Source: JAYVSZ01 sp043774925 (GTDB taxonomy: Bacteria > Pseudomonadota > Gammaproteobacteria > Burkholderiales > Methylophilaceae). Taken from it: 64,000 nt of DNA. Position numbers and translations under genes: made by a program. Positions 51,700-60,229 of the stretch are shown piece by piece; positions within the stretch are counted from its first letter, which is position 1, and each line of letters opens with the position of its first letter. Location of the stretch: contig JAYVSZ010000015.1 in assembly GCA_043774925.1 (NCBI GenBank), forward strand, positions 6,929-70,928. Direction: 5' to 3'. The notes under the pieces were generated by a model. It made no database searches and had not been told where the DNA came from. It saw only the letters and a program-made list of their open reading frames with translations.

Positions 51700-53109
51700 T
51701 CAGTTCAAAGTACGAATATCAACAAAATGGCCTGCAATCGCTGCCGCAGCCGCCATTTCTGGGCTCACCAAGTGCGTGCGCCCGCCTTGGCCTTGGCGGC
51801 CTTCAAAATTGCGGTTGCTAGTCGATGCGCAGCGCTCACCTGGCGCAAGTTTATCGGCATTCATCGCCAAACACATGCTGCAGCCTGGCTCACGCCATTC
51901 AAAACCTGCATCTGTGAAAATTTTGTCTAAGCCTTCCGCTTCCGCTTGGCGTTTCACCATGCCGCTGCCCGGCACAACCAGCGCCAGTTGAATATTGCTG
52001 GCCACTTTCTTGCCTTTGAGTACGCCTGCGGCAGCGCGTAAATCCTCAATGCGGCTATTGGTGCATGAGCCGATAAAAATTTTATCCAGCTTGATTTCGT
52101 CAATCGGCGTATTTGGCGCTAAGCCCATGTATTTGAGCGCGAGCTCCATGCTGCCCCGCTTGGTTGCATCGGCCTCATTTGCAGGGTCTGGCACATTTGC
52201 GCCAATTGGCAATACTTGTTCTGGCGATGTGCCCCAAGTGACTTGCGGCGCAATATCAGCCGCTTTTAATTCAATGATACTATCGTATTTTGCATCGGCA
52301 TCAGCAGCCAAGGTGTGCCAATAAGCCACCGCTTTATCCCAATTTTCGCCTTTTGGCGCATGCAAACGGTCTTTTAAATAATCTGCCGTTTTGCTGTCTG
52401 GCGCAATAATGCCCGCGCGCGCGCCCGCTTCAATCGCCATATTGCAAATGGTCATGCGGCCTTCCATGGAAAGCGCGCGAATTACTTCGCCCCCAAACTC
52501 AATGGCGCAACCATTGCCGCCCGCCGTGCCAATTTTACCAATCACGGCCAATGCCACGTCTTTAGCAGTCACACCTTTACCAAGTTCGCCATCCACTTTT
52601 ACCAACATATTTTTGGATTTTTTCGCAATTAAAGTTTGTGTGGCTAACACATGCTCAACCTCTGACGTGCCGATGCCATGCGCCAATGCGCCAAACGCAC
52701 CGTGTGTACTGGTGTGCGAATCGCCGCACACTACCGTCATGCCGGGCAAGGTTGTGCCTTGCTCAGGGCCAATCACGTGAATAATGCCTTGATTGGCGTG
52801 CTTAAATGGAAAGTACACAAGCGCGCCAGTTTCTTTAATATTGCTGTCTAGCGTTTCCACTTGCAAGCGCGAAATTGGGTCTTCGATGCCTTTATCCCAA
52901 TTTTTGGTGGGCGTATTGTGGTCAGGGTTGGCTACAATCGTGTCACTGCGCCATGGTTTGCGACCAGCGATGCGTAAGCCTTCAAACGCTTGCGGGCTGG
53001 TGACTTCGTGCACCAAATGTCTGTCAATATAAATTAAGCAAGTGCCGTCTGCATCTTCATGCACCACATGCGAATCCCACAATTTATCGTAAAGCGTTTT
53101 GCCTGCCAT
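51700..53109 (-). CDS. leuC: 3-isopropylmalate dehydratase, large subunit
   Basis: 469-residue aconitase-family protein. [4Fe-4S] cysteines in FIGSCTNSRIEDL (about residue 347) and GCSMCLAMN (about 407-415). VCGDSHTSTHGAFGALAHGIG is the conserved N-terminal block. Functions with LeuD. 22 nt after cimA, and the pairing suggests LeuCD serves both the leucine and the citramalate branch. Confidence 0.97.
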   Translation of the reverse strand: MAGKTLYDKLWDSHVVHEDADGTCLIYIDRHLVHEVTSPQAFEGLRIAGRKPWRSDTIVANPDHNTPTKNWDKGIEDPISRLQVETLDSNIKETGALVYFPFKHANQGIIHVIGPEQGTTLPGMTVVCGDSHTSTHGAFGALAHGIGTSEVEHVLATQTLIAKKSKNMLVKVDGELGKGVTAKDVALAVIGKIGTAGGNGCAIEFGGEVIRALSMEGRMTICNMAIEAGARAGIIAPDSKTADYLKDRLHAPKGENWDKAVAYWHTLAADADAKYDSIIELKAADIAPQVTWGTSPEQVLPIGANVPDPANEADATKRGSMELALKYMGLAPNTPIDEIKLDKIFIGSCTNSRIEDLRAAAGVLKGKKVASNIQLALVVPGSGMVKRQAEAEGLDKIFTDAGFEWREPGCSMCLAMNADKLAPGERCASTSNRNFEGRQGQGGRTHLVSPEMAAAAAIAGHFVDIRTLN

Positions 53110-53131
53110 GATCTTTTCCTTAAAAAAACCT

Positions 53132-54718
53132 TTAATTCAACTGCGCGTCGCGCATCAATTTATATTCAATCGCGTCTCGCATTGCATGCCAAGAGGCATC
53201 AATAATATCGGTCGAAACGCCAATTGTAGTCCAACTGCTATTTTGGTCGGCCGATTCAATCAGCACGCGCACTTTGGCGGCGGTGGCTTTATCAGAATCC
53301 AAAACGCGCACTTTGTAATCGACCAGTTTCACACTTTTAATCGCGGGGTAAAAACGCTCCAACGCTTGCCGCACCGCCTTATCCAGCGCGTTTACTGGGC
53401 CATCGCCTTCCGCTGTCGCCGTTTCCTCTTGCTCGCCAACGGCAATGCGCACCGTCGCGGCCGAACTAACGCCATCTTCAGACGATTCTTGCACGCCAAT
53501 TCTATATTCTTTCAGCGTAAAAAATGGCTTGTACGCGCCTAGCAAGCGGCGCACCAGCAAATCAAATGAGCTTTCCGCGCTTTCGTATTGATAGCCTTCG
53601 TGCTCCATCACTTTAAGATGCGCCAGCACGCGCTTAGTTTCTTCCGAATCCTTGTTCAAGCTCGCATCTACCGCATTAATCTTGGCGAGCAGCGCAGTGC
53701 GTCCCGCGACTTCTGAAACTAAAATATGGCGCACATTGCCGACTTGTTCGGGGTTGATATGCTCGTAGGAAATCGGGTTTTTGCTCACCGCGTCAATGTG
53801 CATGCCGCCCTTGTGCGAAAACGCGTCGTTGCCCACATACGGCGCCTTGTCGTTAAACGCCATGTTGGCGACTTCGTTCACAAAACGCGCGGTTGGCGTC
53901 AGTTCTGCAATTTTTTTCTGCGGAATGCAAGTCATACCCAACTTCAACTGCAAATTGGGGATAATCGAGCATAAATTGGCGTTGCCACAGCGCTCGCCAA
54001 TGCCATTAATTGTGCCTTGCACCTGACTTGCGCCCGCTTTTACCGCCGCAATTGAGTTTGCCACCGCCATTTCACAATCATTGTGGCAGTGAATGCCAAT
54101 TTGCACATTTGAAAACTGCGCGACGACTTTTTGCGTAATGCTAAATACTTCATCTGGAAAAGTGCCGCCATTAGTATCGCACAAGCACAATACATCAGCG
54201 CCCGCGTCTGTGGCGGCTTGCAGCGTTTTTAGCGCATATTCGGCATTCGCTTTATAGCCATCAAAAAAATGTTCAGCGTCAAAAACGACTTCTTTATTTT
54301 GCGCTTTTAAAAACGCAATGCTGTCGCCAATCATCGCCAAGTTTTCATCTAAACTGGTGCGCAAAATCTCCGTCACTTGATAATCCCAACTTTTGCCAAA
54401 AATAGCCACGGCGGCGGTTTTTGCGCTTAAAAGTGATTGCAAATTGCCGTCGGAAGCCGCATGGATATTGGGTTTGCGCGTGCTGCCAAAAGCGATGATT
54501 TTCGCATGCTTTAATTTAAGCGCACTCGCCCGCTCAAAAAACGCCAAATCTTTCGGATTCGATCCCGGATTACCCGCTTCGATATAGCCAATGCCCAAAT
54601 CGTCCAAGCGCTGGACAATTTTGAGTTTATCCTCGACCGTAAACGAGACGCCTTGCGCCTGCGCGCCGTCGCGTAAGGTGGAATCATAGATGATTATTGG
54701 CATAACCACTTGGCTCAT
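53132..54718 (-). CDS. cimA: (R)-citramalate synthase
   Basis: 528 residues. Condenses pyruvate and acetyl-CoA to citramalate, giving 2-oxobutyrate for isoleucine without threonine. DSTLRDGAQAQGVSFTVEDKLKI start marks the CimA/HMGL-like class rather than LeuA; RCGNANL and HKGGMHIDAVSKNP follow, then a LeuA-type allosteric domain from about 410 that usually binds isoleucine. Its ATG shares a base with the argG stop. No leuA is present in the window. Confidence 0.93.
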   Translation of the reverse strand: MSQVVMPIIIYDSTLRDGAQAQGVSFTVEDKLKIVQRLDDLGIGYIEAGNPGSNPKDLAFFERASALKLKHAKIIAFGSTRKPNIHAASDGNLQSLLSAKTAAVAIFGKSWDYQVTEILRTSLDENLAMIGDSIAFLKAQNKEVVFDAEHFFDGYKANAEYALKTLQAATDAGADVLCLCDTNGGTFPDEVFSITQKVVAQFSNVQIGIHCHNDCEMAVANSIAAVKAGASQVQGTINGIGERCGNANLCSIIPNLQLKLGMTCIPQKKIAELTPTARFVNEVANMAFNDKAPYVGNDAFSHKGGMHIDAVSKNPISYEHINPEQVGNVRHILVSEVAGRTALLAKINAVDASLNKDSEETKRVLAHLKVMEHEGYQYESAESSFDLLVRRLLGAYKPFFTLKEYRIGVQESSEDGVSSAATVRIAVGEQEETATAEGDGPVNALDKAVRQALERFYPAIKSVKLVDYKVRVLDSDKATAAKVRVLIESADQNSSWTTIGVSTDIIDASWHAMRDAIEYKLMRDAQLN

Positions 54719-55953
54719 TATTTCTTCTTTTGCTTCAAGTTCGCGGCAATGCGCATTCTGAGTGCGTTGAGCTTGATAAAGCCGCCTGCGTCTTTTTGGT
54801 CGTAAGCCCCCGCATCGTCCTCAAACGTCGCAATGGTGCTGTCGAACAGCGAGTCAGTTTTGCTGTCACGTCCAGTCACAATCACGTTGCCTTTGTAAAG
54901 CTTCAAGCGCACCCAACCATTGACCGTGCTTTGCGTGTGGTCAATCAGCTTTTGCAAAGCCAAACGTTCAGGGCTCCACCAATAGCCGTTGTAAATCATG
55001 CTGGCGTAGCGCGGCATCAAATCGTCCTTCAAATGTGCCACTTCGCGGTCTAGTGTAATGCTTTCAATGGCGCGATGCGCTTTGAGCATAATGGTGCCGC
55101 CCGGTGTTTCATAGCAACCGCGCGACTTCATGCCGACGTAGCGATTTTCTACCAAATCCAAGCGGCCAATGCCATGTTTGCCGCCAATTTTGTTTAAATG
55201 CGCGAGCAATTCATGCGGTTTCATTTTCTCGCCGTTGAGCGAAATCGGGTCGCCATTGACGTATTCAATATCCAAATATTCCGCCGCATCTGGCGCTTTT
55301 TCAGGGCTTACTGTCCAGCGCCACATGCTTTCCTCGGCTTCTGCGGCGGGGTTTTCCAAATGGCGGCCTTCGTAGGAAATGTGCAACAAGTTCGCATCCA
55401 TGCTGTATGGGCTACCGCCTTGCTTGTGCTTCATTTCAACCGCTATATTATTGGCTTCCGCGTAATTCATCAACTTTTCGCGGCTAAGCAAATCCCATTC
55501 GCGCCACGGTGCAATAATTTGAATATTCGGGTTTAGCGCATACGCGCCCAGCTCAAAACGCACTTGATCGTTGCCTTTGCCAGTCGCGCCGTGCGATATG
55601 GCATCCGCATTGGTTTCAGCCGCGATTTCAATTAAGCGCTTGGCAATTAACGGGCGCGCGATGGAAGTGCCGAGCAAATATTCGCCTTCATACACCGTGT
55701 TGGCGCGAAACATCGGGAACACAAAATCGCGCACGAATTCTTCACGCAAATCGTCAATGTAAATTTCTTTAACGCCTGCCTGTTTAGCCTTAGCCCGCGC
55801 GGGCTCTAGCTCTTCACCCTGACCTAAGTCAGCGGTAAAAGTCACCACTTCACATTGATATTCGTCTTGTAGCCATTTTAAAATGACCGAGGTATCAAGG
55901 CCGCCCGAATAGGCTAGCACTACCTTTTTGACCGCTTTTTTAACATCGCTCAT
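54718..55953 (-). CDS. argG: Argininosuccinate synthase
   Basis: 411 residues from ATG at 55953 (MSDVKKAVKKVVLAYSGGLD); an upstream ATG at 55974 is less likely. PP-loop AYSGGLDTSVILKWL; SHGATGKGNDQVRFEL and SPEKAPDAAEY follow. Joins citrulline and aspartate. Coupled to cimA at its 3' end, and 24 nt after the small membrane-protein gene. Confidence 0.97.
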   Translation of the reverse strand: MSDVKKAVKKVVLAYSGGLDTSVILKWLQDEYQCEVVTFTADLGQGEELEPARAKAKQAGVKEIYIDDLREEFVRDFVFPMFRANTVYEGEYLLGTSIARPLIAKRLIEIAAETNADAISHGATGKGNDQVRFELGAYALNPNIQIIAPWREWDLLSREKLMNYAEANNIAVEMKHKQGGSPYSMDANLLHISYEGRHLENPAAEAEESMWRWTVSPEKAPDAAEYLDIEYVNGDPISLNGEKMKPHELLAHLNKIGGKHGIGRLDLVENRYVGMKSRGCYETPGGTIMLKAHRAIESITLDREVAHLKDDLMPRYASMIYNGYWWSPERLALQKLIDHTQSTVNGWVRLKLYKGNVIVTGRDSKTDSLFDSTIATFEDDAGAYDQKDAGGFIKLNALRMRIAANLKQKKK

Positions 55954-55977
55954 AAAACTTAAATTCCCAATCAATAA

Positions 55978-56280
55978 CTAACCCAAAAATAAATCAAAAG
56001 CAATTAACACGCTCACAATACCCATTACCGTTAGCCCAGCTAGAAACAACCAATCGGCTATTTGTTCCAATTTTTCAGCATTTTCTTCTTGCCTTATCGT
56101 CCAAAAAGACAGCCAAGCGCTCACGATAAATACAAAAGAATTAATCGCTAAAATTTCATCTGCCCAAGATGATACGGCATTTTTTGGTATTAACTGCACC
56201 AGCGAAATCACCGTCATGCATACACCCGCCATAGTGGCTGATACGGGCAAGATATGGTAATTGTTTTTGCTAGCCTCCAA
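55978..56280 (-). CDS. Unknown small membrane protein between argF and argG
   Basis: 100 residues, three hydrophobic segments (about 9-31, 43-63, 75-98) separated by charged loops (RQEENAEKLEQIAD). Start is inferred as TTG at 56280, directly after the argF stop, with GGGGAAG 6 nt upstream; the first ATG would be at codon 17 and would remove half of the first helix. No family recognised. Co-transcribed with argF and argG by position, but nothing in the sequence links it to arginine. Confidence 0.65.
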   Translation of the reverse strand: MEASKNNYHILPVSATMAGVCMTVISLVQLIPKNAVSSWADEILAINSFVFIVSAWLSFWTIRQEENAEKLEQIADWLFLAGLTVMGIVSVLIAFDLFLG

Positions 56281-57195
56281 CTACAACTTCCCCAGCAACA
56301 AATATTCCATTAACGCCTTTTGTACGTGAAGCCTATTTTCTGCCTCGTCCCATACCACGCTTTGTTTGCCATCAATTACGCTTGCCGCCACTTCTTCGCC
56401 GCGATGGGCAGGCAAGCAGTGCATAAAAAGCGCATCTCTGTTCGCTATTTCCATCATATCCGCATCGACTTGCCAATCCGCAAAATCATGCTTGCGCGCT
56501 TCGTTTTCCGCCTCAAAGCCCATCGATGTCCACACGTCCGTGGTCACCAAATCCGCGCCACGTGCGGCTTCCATCGGGTCAGCAAACTCCTCGTAGTGCG
56601 CATGACCGAACAAATTTGCGCGCTCCGCTTCCACTTCGTAACCTTTTGGCGTAGAAACATGCACGTTGAAATCCAGCACTTCTGCGGCTTGCAGCCAGGT
56701 GTTGCACACGTTATTGCTGTCGCCAATCCAAGCCACGGTTTTACCTTTTATCGAACCGCGATGCTCGATAAACGTGAAAATATCCGCCAAAATCTGGCAC
56801 GGATGATATTCGTTGGTCAGGCCGTTAATGACGGGTACGCGCGAATTTGCAGCAAAGCGCTCAATAATGCTTTGCTCGTAGGTGCGAATCATCACAATAT
56901 CGCTCATGCGCGAAATCACTTGCGCTGCGTCTTCTACTGGCTCGCCGCGACCAAGCTGCGAATCGCGCGTATTCAGGTAAATCGCTGAACCGCCAAGCTG
57001 ATGCATGCCCGCTTCAAAGCTCAAACGCGTTCTTGTACTGGCTTTTTCAAAAATCATCACCAATGTTCTGTCTTGCAAGGGCCAGTATTGCTTGTAGGCC
57101 TTAAACTGGCCTTTAATCCACGCCGTACGCGCGAAAATATGATTCAACTCATCGGTGGTTAAATCGTTAAATTGTAAGAAATGTTTAATCGCCAT
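56281..57195 (-). CDS. argF: Ornithine carbamoyltransferase
   Basis: 304 residues, the usual length. Carbamoyl-phosphate motif FEKASTRTRLSFE (about 50-62), HPCQILADIFT (about 133) and the ornithine loop HCLPAHRGEEV (about 263). Makes citrulline. 8 nt after argD and abutting the small membrane-protein gene. Confidence 0.97.
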   Translation of the reverse strand: MAIKHFLQFNDLTTDELNHIFARTAWIKGQFKAYKQYWPLQDRTLVMIFEKASTRTRLSFEAGMHQLGGSAIYLNTRDSQLGRGEPVEDAAQVISRMSDIVMIRTYEQSIIERFAANSRVPVINGLTNEYHPCQILADIFTFIEHRGSIKGKTVAWIGDSNNVCNTWLQAAEVLDFNVHVSTPKGYEVEAERANLFGHAHYEEFADPMEAARGADLVTTDVWTSMGFEAENEARKHDFADWQVDADMMEIANRDALFMHCLPAHRGEEVAASVIDGKQSVVWDEAENRLHVQKALMEYLLLGKL

Positions 57196-57203
57196 AGTTT
57201 AAA

Positions 57204-58385
57204 TTAGTGCTTTAAAAACGCCTTAATCAAAGTGGAAAGCCGCGCAACTAGCTCGTTCGCTTCAGCATCATTAATCACTAGCGGAGGTAGTAAACGCACC
57301 ACTTTATCCGCCGTCACATTAATCAGCAACTTGGCTTCCAGCGCCGTTTTCACGAGTTCCGCGCAGGGTCTATCCAGCTCAACACCAATCATCAAGCCCG
57401 CGTTGCGTATGTTCAGCACCGCTTTTTCGTTGGCGAGTTCTTTTTTAAAGCCCGCCACAATAAGATCGCCCATTTTCTGTGCATTTTCACGCAATTTTTC
57501 ATCAGCAATCGCGCTCAATGTGGTCAATCCCGCTATTGTTGCCAGCGGGTTCCCGCCGAATGTCGAGCCATGTTTGCCCGGCGTAAACACCTCGGCAGCC
57601 GCACCTTTGGCTAAGCATGCGCCAATCGGCACGCCAGAACCCAAGCCTTTAGCCAGCGTCATCACGTCAGGAAATATATCGGTGTGTTGAAACGCAAACC
57701 AAGTGCCAGTGCGGCCAATGCCGCTTTGCACTTCGTCCAGCATCAACAACCAACCATTGTCATCGCAGACTTTGCGCAAGCCTTGAAAATAAGCTTTCAT
57801 GTCGGCAGGAATATGCACCCCACCCTCGCCTTGCACTGGCTCGACTAATATGGCTACCACGTTATTTTTGCGTGAGGCGATTTGTTTTACCGCTTCCAAA
57901 TCATCGTACGGCACACGTACAAAACCGCTCACCAGCGGCTCAAAACCTGCTTGCGCCTTACGGTTGCCCGTGGCCGAAAGTGTCGCCATAGTGCGCCCGT
58001 GAAACGCGCGTTCCATGACAATAATTTCTGGATTTGTAATGCCTTTTTTGTGCGCATAAAGCCGCGCCAGCTTGATTGCAGCCTCATTCGCCTCGCAACC
58101 GGAATTGCAAAAAAACACTTTATCCATGCCAGAAACTTCAGCCAATTTATCGGCTAAAGCAGCTTGCTCGGCCACGTTGTAAACATTTGAAACGTGAATC
58201 AGCTTAGCTGCTTGTTCTGAAATTGCCTTTACCAACTTGGGGTGTGCATGTCCAAGCCCATTCACAGCAATGCCCGCTAGCGCATCGAGGTATTTTTCAC
58301 CTTCATCGTCCCACAGCCAAACGCCCTGGCCTTTGACGAAAGTGACAGGGTTTCTGTTATAGGTGTCCATCAAGTGTTGCGACAT
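57204..58385 (-). CDS. argD: Acetylornithine aminotransferase
   Basis: 393 residues, class III PLP aminotransferase. HVSNVYNVAEQAALADKL, FHGRTMATLSATGN, LMLDEVQSGIGRTGTWFAFQ and the PLP lysine in TLAKGLGSGVPIGACLAKG (about residue 245). May also serve as succinyldiaminopimelate aminotransferase. First gene of argD-argF-x-argG-cimA-leuCDB. Confidence 0.96.
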   Translation of the reverse strand: MSQHLMDTYNRNPVTFVKGQGVWLWDDEGEKYLDALAGIAVNGLGHAHPKLVKAISEQAAKLIHVSNVYNVAEQAALADKLAEVSGMDKVFFCNSGCEANEAAIKLARLYAHKKGITNPEIIVMERAFHGRTMATLSATGNRKAQAGFEPLVSGFVRVPYDDLEAVKQIASRKNNVVAILVEPVQGEGGVHIPADMKAYFQGLRKVCDDNGWLLMLDEVQSGIGRTGTWFAFQHTDIFPDVMTLAKGLGSGVPIGACLAKGAAAEVFTPGKHGSTFGGNPLATIAGLTTLSAIADEKLRENAQKMGDLIVAGFKKELANEKAVLNIRNAGLMIGVELDRPCAELVKTALEAKLLINVTADKVVRLLPPLVINDAEANELVARLSTLIKAFLKH

Positions 58386-58416
58386 AATTTACTCAAAATC
58401 TAGCCAAAGTCTAAAA

Positions 58417-58446
58417 AGAAAAACGGCGGCTAAGGCCGCCGTTTTT
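58417..58446 (-). terminator. Terminator after the PuuD-like gene
   Basis: AAACGGCGGC (58421-58430) and GCCGCCGTTT (58435-58444), a 10-bp stem with a 4-nt loop, and T/A-runs on both sides. It lies 15 nt past the PuuD-like stop and ahead of argD. Confidence 0.9.
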
Positions 58447-58460
58447 AAGCCTTACAAAAT

Positions 58461-58952
58461 TTACAAGCCAACAAGTGCTGCGTGGCTCAAGCCGTTTGCC
58501 ATGAAAAACAACATCGGAATCGACAGCATAAAGTTAGTACGCGAAGCCAGCATTGCCACTCGGCGTGCTTTCGCTTTTTCGTCGTCTGTCGCAGGTTTCA
58601 TGCCCAAAATCTTTTGTTGATTTGGCCAAATAAAGTGCCAAACATTAATCAACATAATCGTGCCTAACCAAGCGCCAATGCCGATGCCAGCGAAACCGTT
58701 GCGCAACATAAATGCATCGCCCAGATTAGATCCTAATAAAGCCGCGCCTGCTAGCCATGTACCCACTGCTGCCCAACGGAAGTAAAACAAGGCCCGTGGC
58801 GCAATGTGTTTGGTGATGCCCGCCGCCGTACCATCAGCGCCTGCGTCTTTAAGGCCAGCCATTTGTACCAAATTAAAATAGTAAAGCAAACCAATCCAAG
58901 TAATGCCAAAAATGAAATGTAACCAACGCGCTATGCCTGCCATGTATTCCAT
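58461..58952 (-). CDS. PuuD-like (urate hydroxylase N-domain type) membrane protein
   Basis: 163 residues, four hydrophobic segments. WLHFIFGITWIGLLYYFNLVQ (about 9-29), RALFYFRWAAVGTWLAGAALL and GAWLGTIMLINVWHFIWPNQ match the membrane domain of PuuD/urate hydroxylase. It lacks the C-terminal cytochrome c part, and His residues in the helices (HFIF, NVWHFIWP) could bind haem. Urate oxidation should not be assumed for this short form. One nucleotide separates it from the 34-codon gene upstream. Confidence 0.75.
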   Translation of the reverse strand: MEYMAGIARWLHFIFGITWIGLLYYFNLVQMAGLKDAGADGTAAGITKHIAPRALFYFRWAAVGTWLAGAALLGSNLGDAFMLRNGFAGIGIGAWLGTIMLINVWHFIWPNQQKILGMKPATDDEKAKARRVAMLASRTNFMLSIPMLFFMANGLSHAALVGL

Positions 58953-58953
58953 A

Positions 58954-59058
58954 TTAAGCTCCTGCCATCAAAAAGTTTTTCAAAAAGAATACTAAAACTA
59001 TGGTCAAAATTACACCTGAAATAATGGTGCCTGATATTGATTCTAATGGATTTTTCAT
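58954..59058 (-). CDS. 34-residue single-span membrane peptide
   Basis: MKNPLESISGTIISGVILTI, then VLVFFLKNFLMAGA. One hydrophobic helix covers about residues 10-29. ATG at 59058 has GGGAG 8 nt upstream. The stop is one nucleotide from the ATG of the PuuD-like gene, so the two are coupled. No family recognised. It is most simply read as a small subunit or assembly factor of that membrane protein. Confidence 0.7.
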   Translation of the reverse strand: MKNPLESISGTIISGVILTIVLVFFLKNFLMAGA

Positions 59059-59144
59059 CGCGGTCGCTCCCTAATAAAATGCTAGCAAAATTTACTTTAC
59101 GTTCTAGGCTAGAGATTAGCGCAAAAGCCGCGATTTTGCAAGGT

Positions 59145-60215
59145 TTAAGCGTGACAATCTGACTTCGCTGCCAAGAACGGTTTGATGCGCAGCAAGGTAT
59201 CTGGATGCGATGACAGCATATCGCTAATCGGGTCGCCAGCATCGGGCGCATCGGATTTTGGCTTTTTCTTATCGTCAGACTTCATGTCAGGCCTGCTTTT
59301 AGCCAAACGCAGCAAAATATCGGCAAACGCTTTTGGCGGCAAACAGGCTTTTTGCAAGGCTTGTAGTGAAAATGCGTCAGCCTCATATTCCAATGTGCGC
59401 GTGTAACGCATTTGCATCAACACGCCAGGCAAGCCAGACGCCATCGAGCTGACGTCGCCCGTTACCGCGGCTAAAATCAAGCCAGAAAGCGCGCCTTGAA
59501 TACTTTGCCGAAATGCGTGACGCTTTTTAACGTGACCCAGCTCGTGCGCCAGCACCGCAACGATTTCCGTGTCATTTTTCGAGAGTTTAACTAAATCGTC
59601 GGTGATAATCATAATGCCGCCAGGAATCGCAAAGGCATTGGCGCCAATGGCTTCGGATTCGCGAAACTCCAAACGATATTGCGGGCATTCTTTGAAAGCG
59701 GCACACATATTGTTCACCGCAGCAATAATGCGCACTTGGCGCGATTTTTCGATTTTGCTCGGCGTAAAATAGCTGTATTTCGCATCCAAACCCTTAAGCA
59801 CTTGCTCGCCAAGACTGGCTTCCATGCTGGGCGGTGTGGCATCCGCCACACGTTGCGCCAGCACTGGCACGCCATATTGCAAAAATAGCCAACCCGCAAA
59901 CACAGTTGCCATCAGCGAAACGATCACCCAACCAAGATGATTTTCTAGATAATGCACGCCGCGCCAAAACGCGCTGGTTTTGGAAGGCATTGCCGCTTCC
60001 AGCTCGCTGAGGTCAAAAGCTTCTAATCTGCCGCCATTGGGCAGATCTATTAAGCGCTTGGTCTTGCCCAGTTTGGCTTGTACATCGATGTACGCGAGCT
60101 TATACGTGAGTGTTTCGCCATCAATTTCAAAATTTAAGGCATCGCCTGCAACTCGCACCAGTACTGGCTGTGCGCGGGCACTGTTACCATCAAAAAAATC
60201 GGCGGGAAACGACAA
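59145..60215 (-). CDS. M48-family membrane metallopeptidase
   Basis: 356 residues. A short N-terminal soluble part, one membrane helix at about 91-113 (WVIVSLMATVFAGWLFLQYG), then the peptidase domain with zinc motif AHELGHVKKRH (about 223-233) and downstream acid in EYEADAFSLQ. Similar to periplasm-facing M48 proteases such as BepA-like enzymes. The start is probably TTG at 60215: the reading frame is open upstream into the DUF898 gene but has no ATG, and no good ribosome-binding site was found. 14 nt after DUF898, so co-expressed. Confidence 0.88.
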   Translation of the reverse strand: MSFPADFFDGNSARAQPVLVRVAGDALNFEIDGETLTYKLAYIDVQAKLGKTKRLIDLPNGGRLEAFDLSELEAAMPSKTSAFWRGVHYLENHLGWVIVSLMATVFAGWLFLQYGVPVLAQRVADATPPSMEASLGEQVLKGLDAKYSYFTPSKIEKSRQVRIIAAVNNMCAAFKECPQYRLEFRESEAIGANAFAIPGGIMIITDDLVKLSKNDTEIVAVLAHELGHVKKRHAFRQSIQGALSGLILAAVTGDVSSMASGLPGVLMQMRYTRTLEYEADAFSLQALQKACLPPKAFADILLRLAKSRPDMKSDDKKKPKSDAPDAGDPISDMLSSHPDTLLRIKPFLAAKSDCHA

Positions 60216-60229
60216 GTTTATGCTATCGC

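Noticed and set aside
56320..56988. 222-codon open frame opposite argF
   Set aside because: Antisense to a conserved enzyme gene, His/Cys/Arg-rich sequence without domain or ribosome-binding site.
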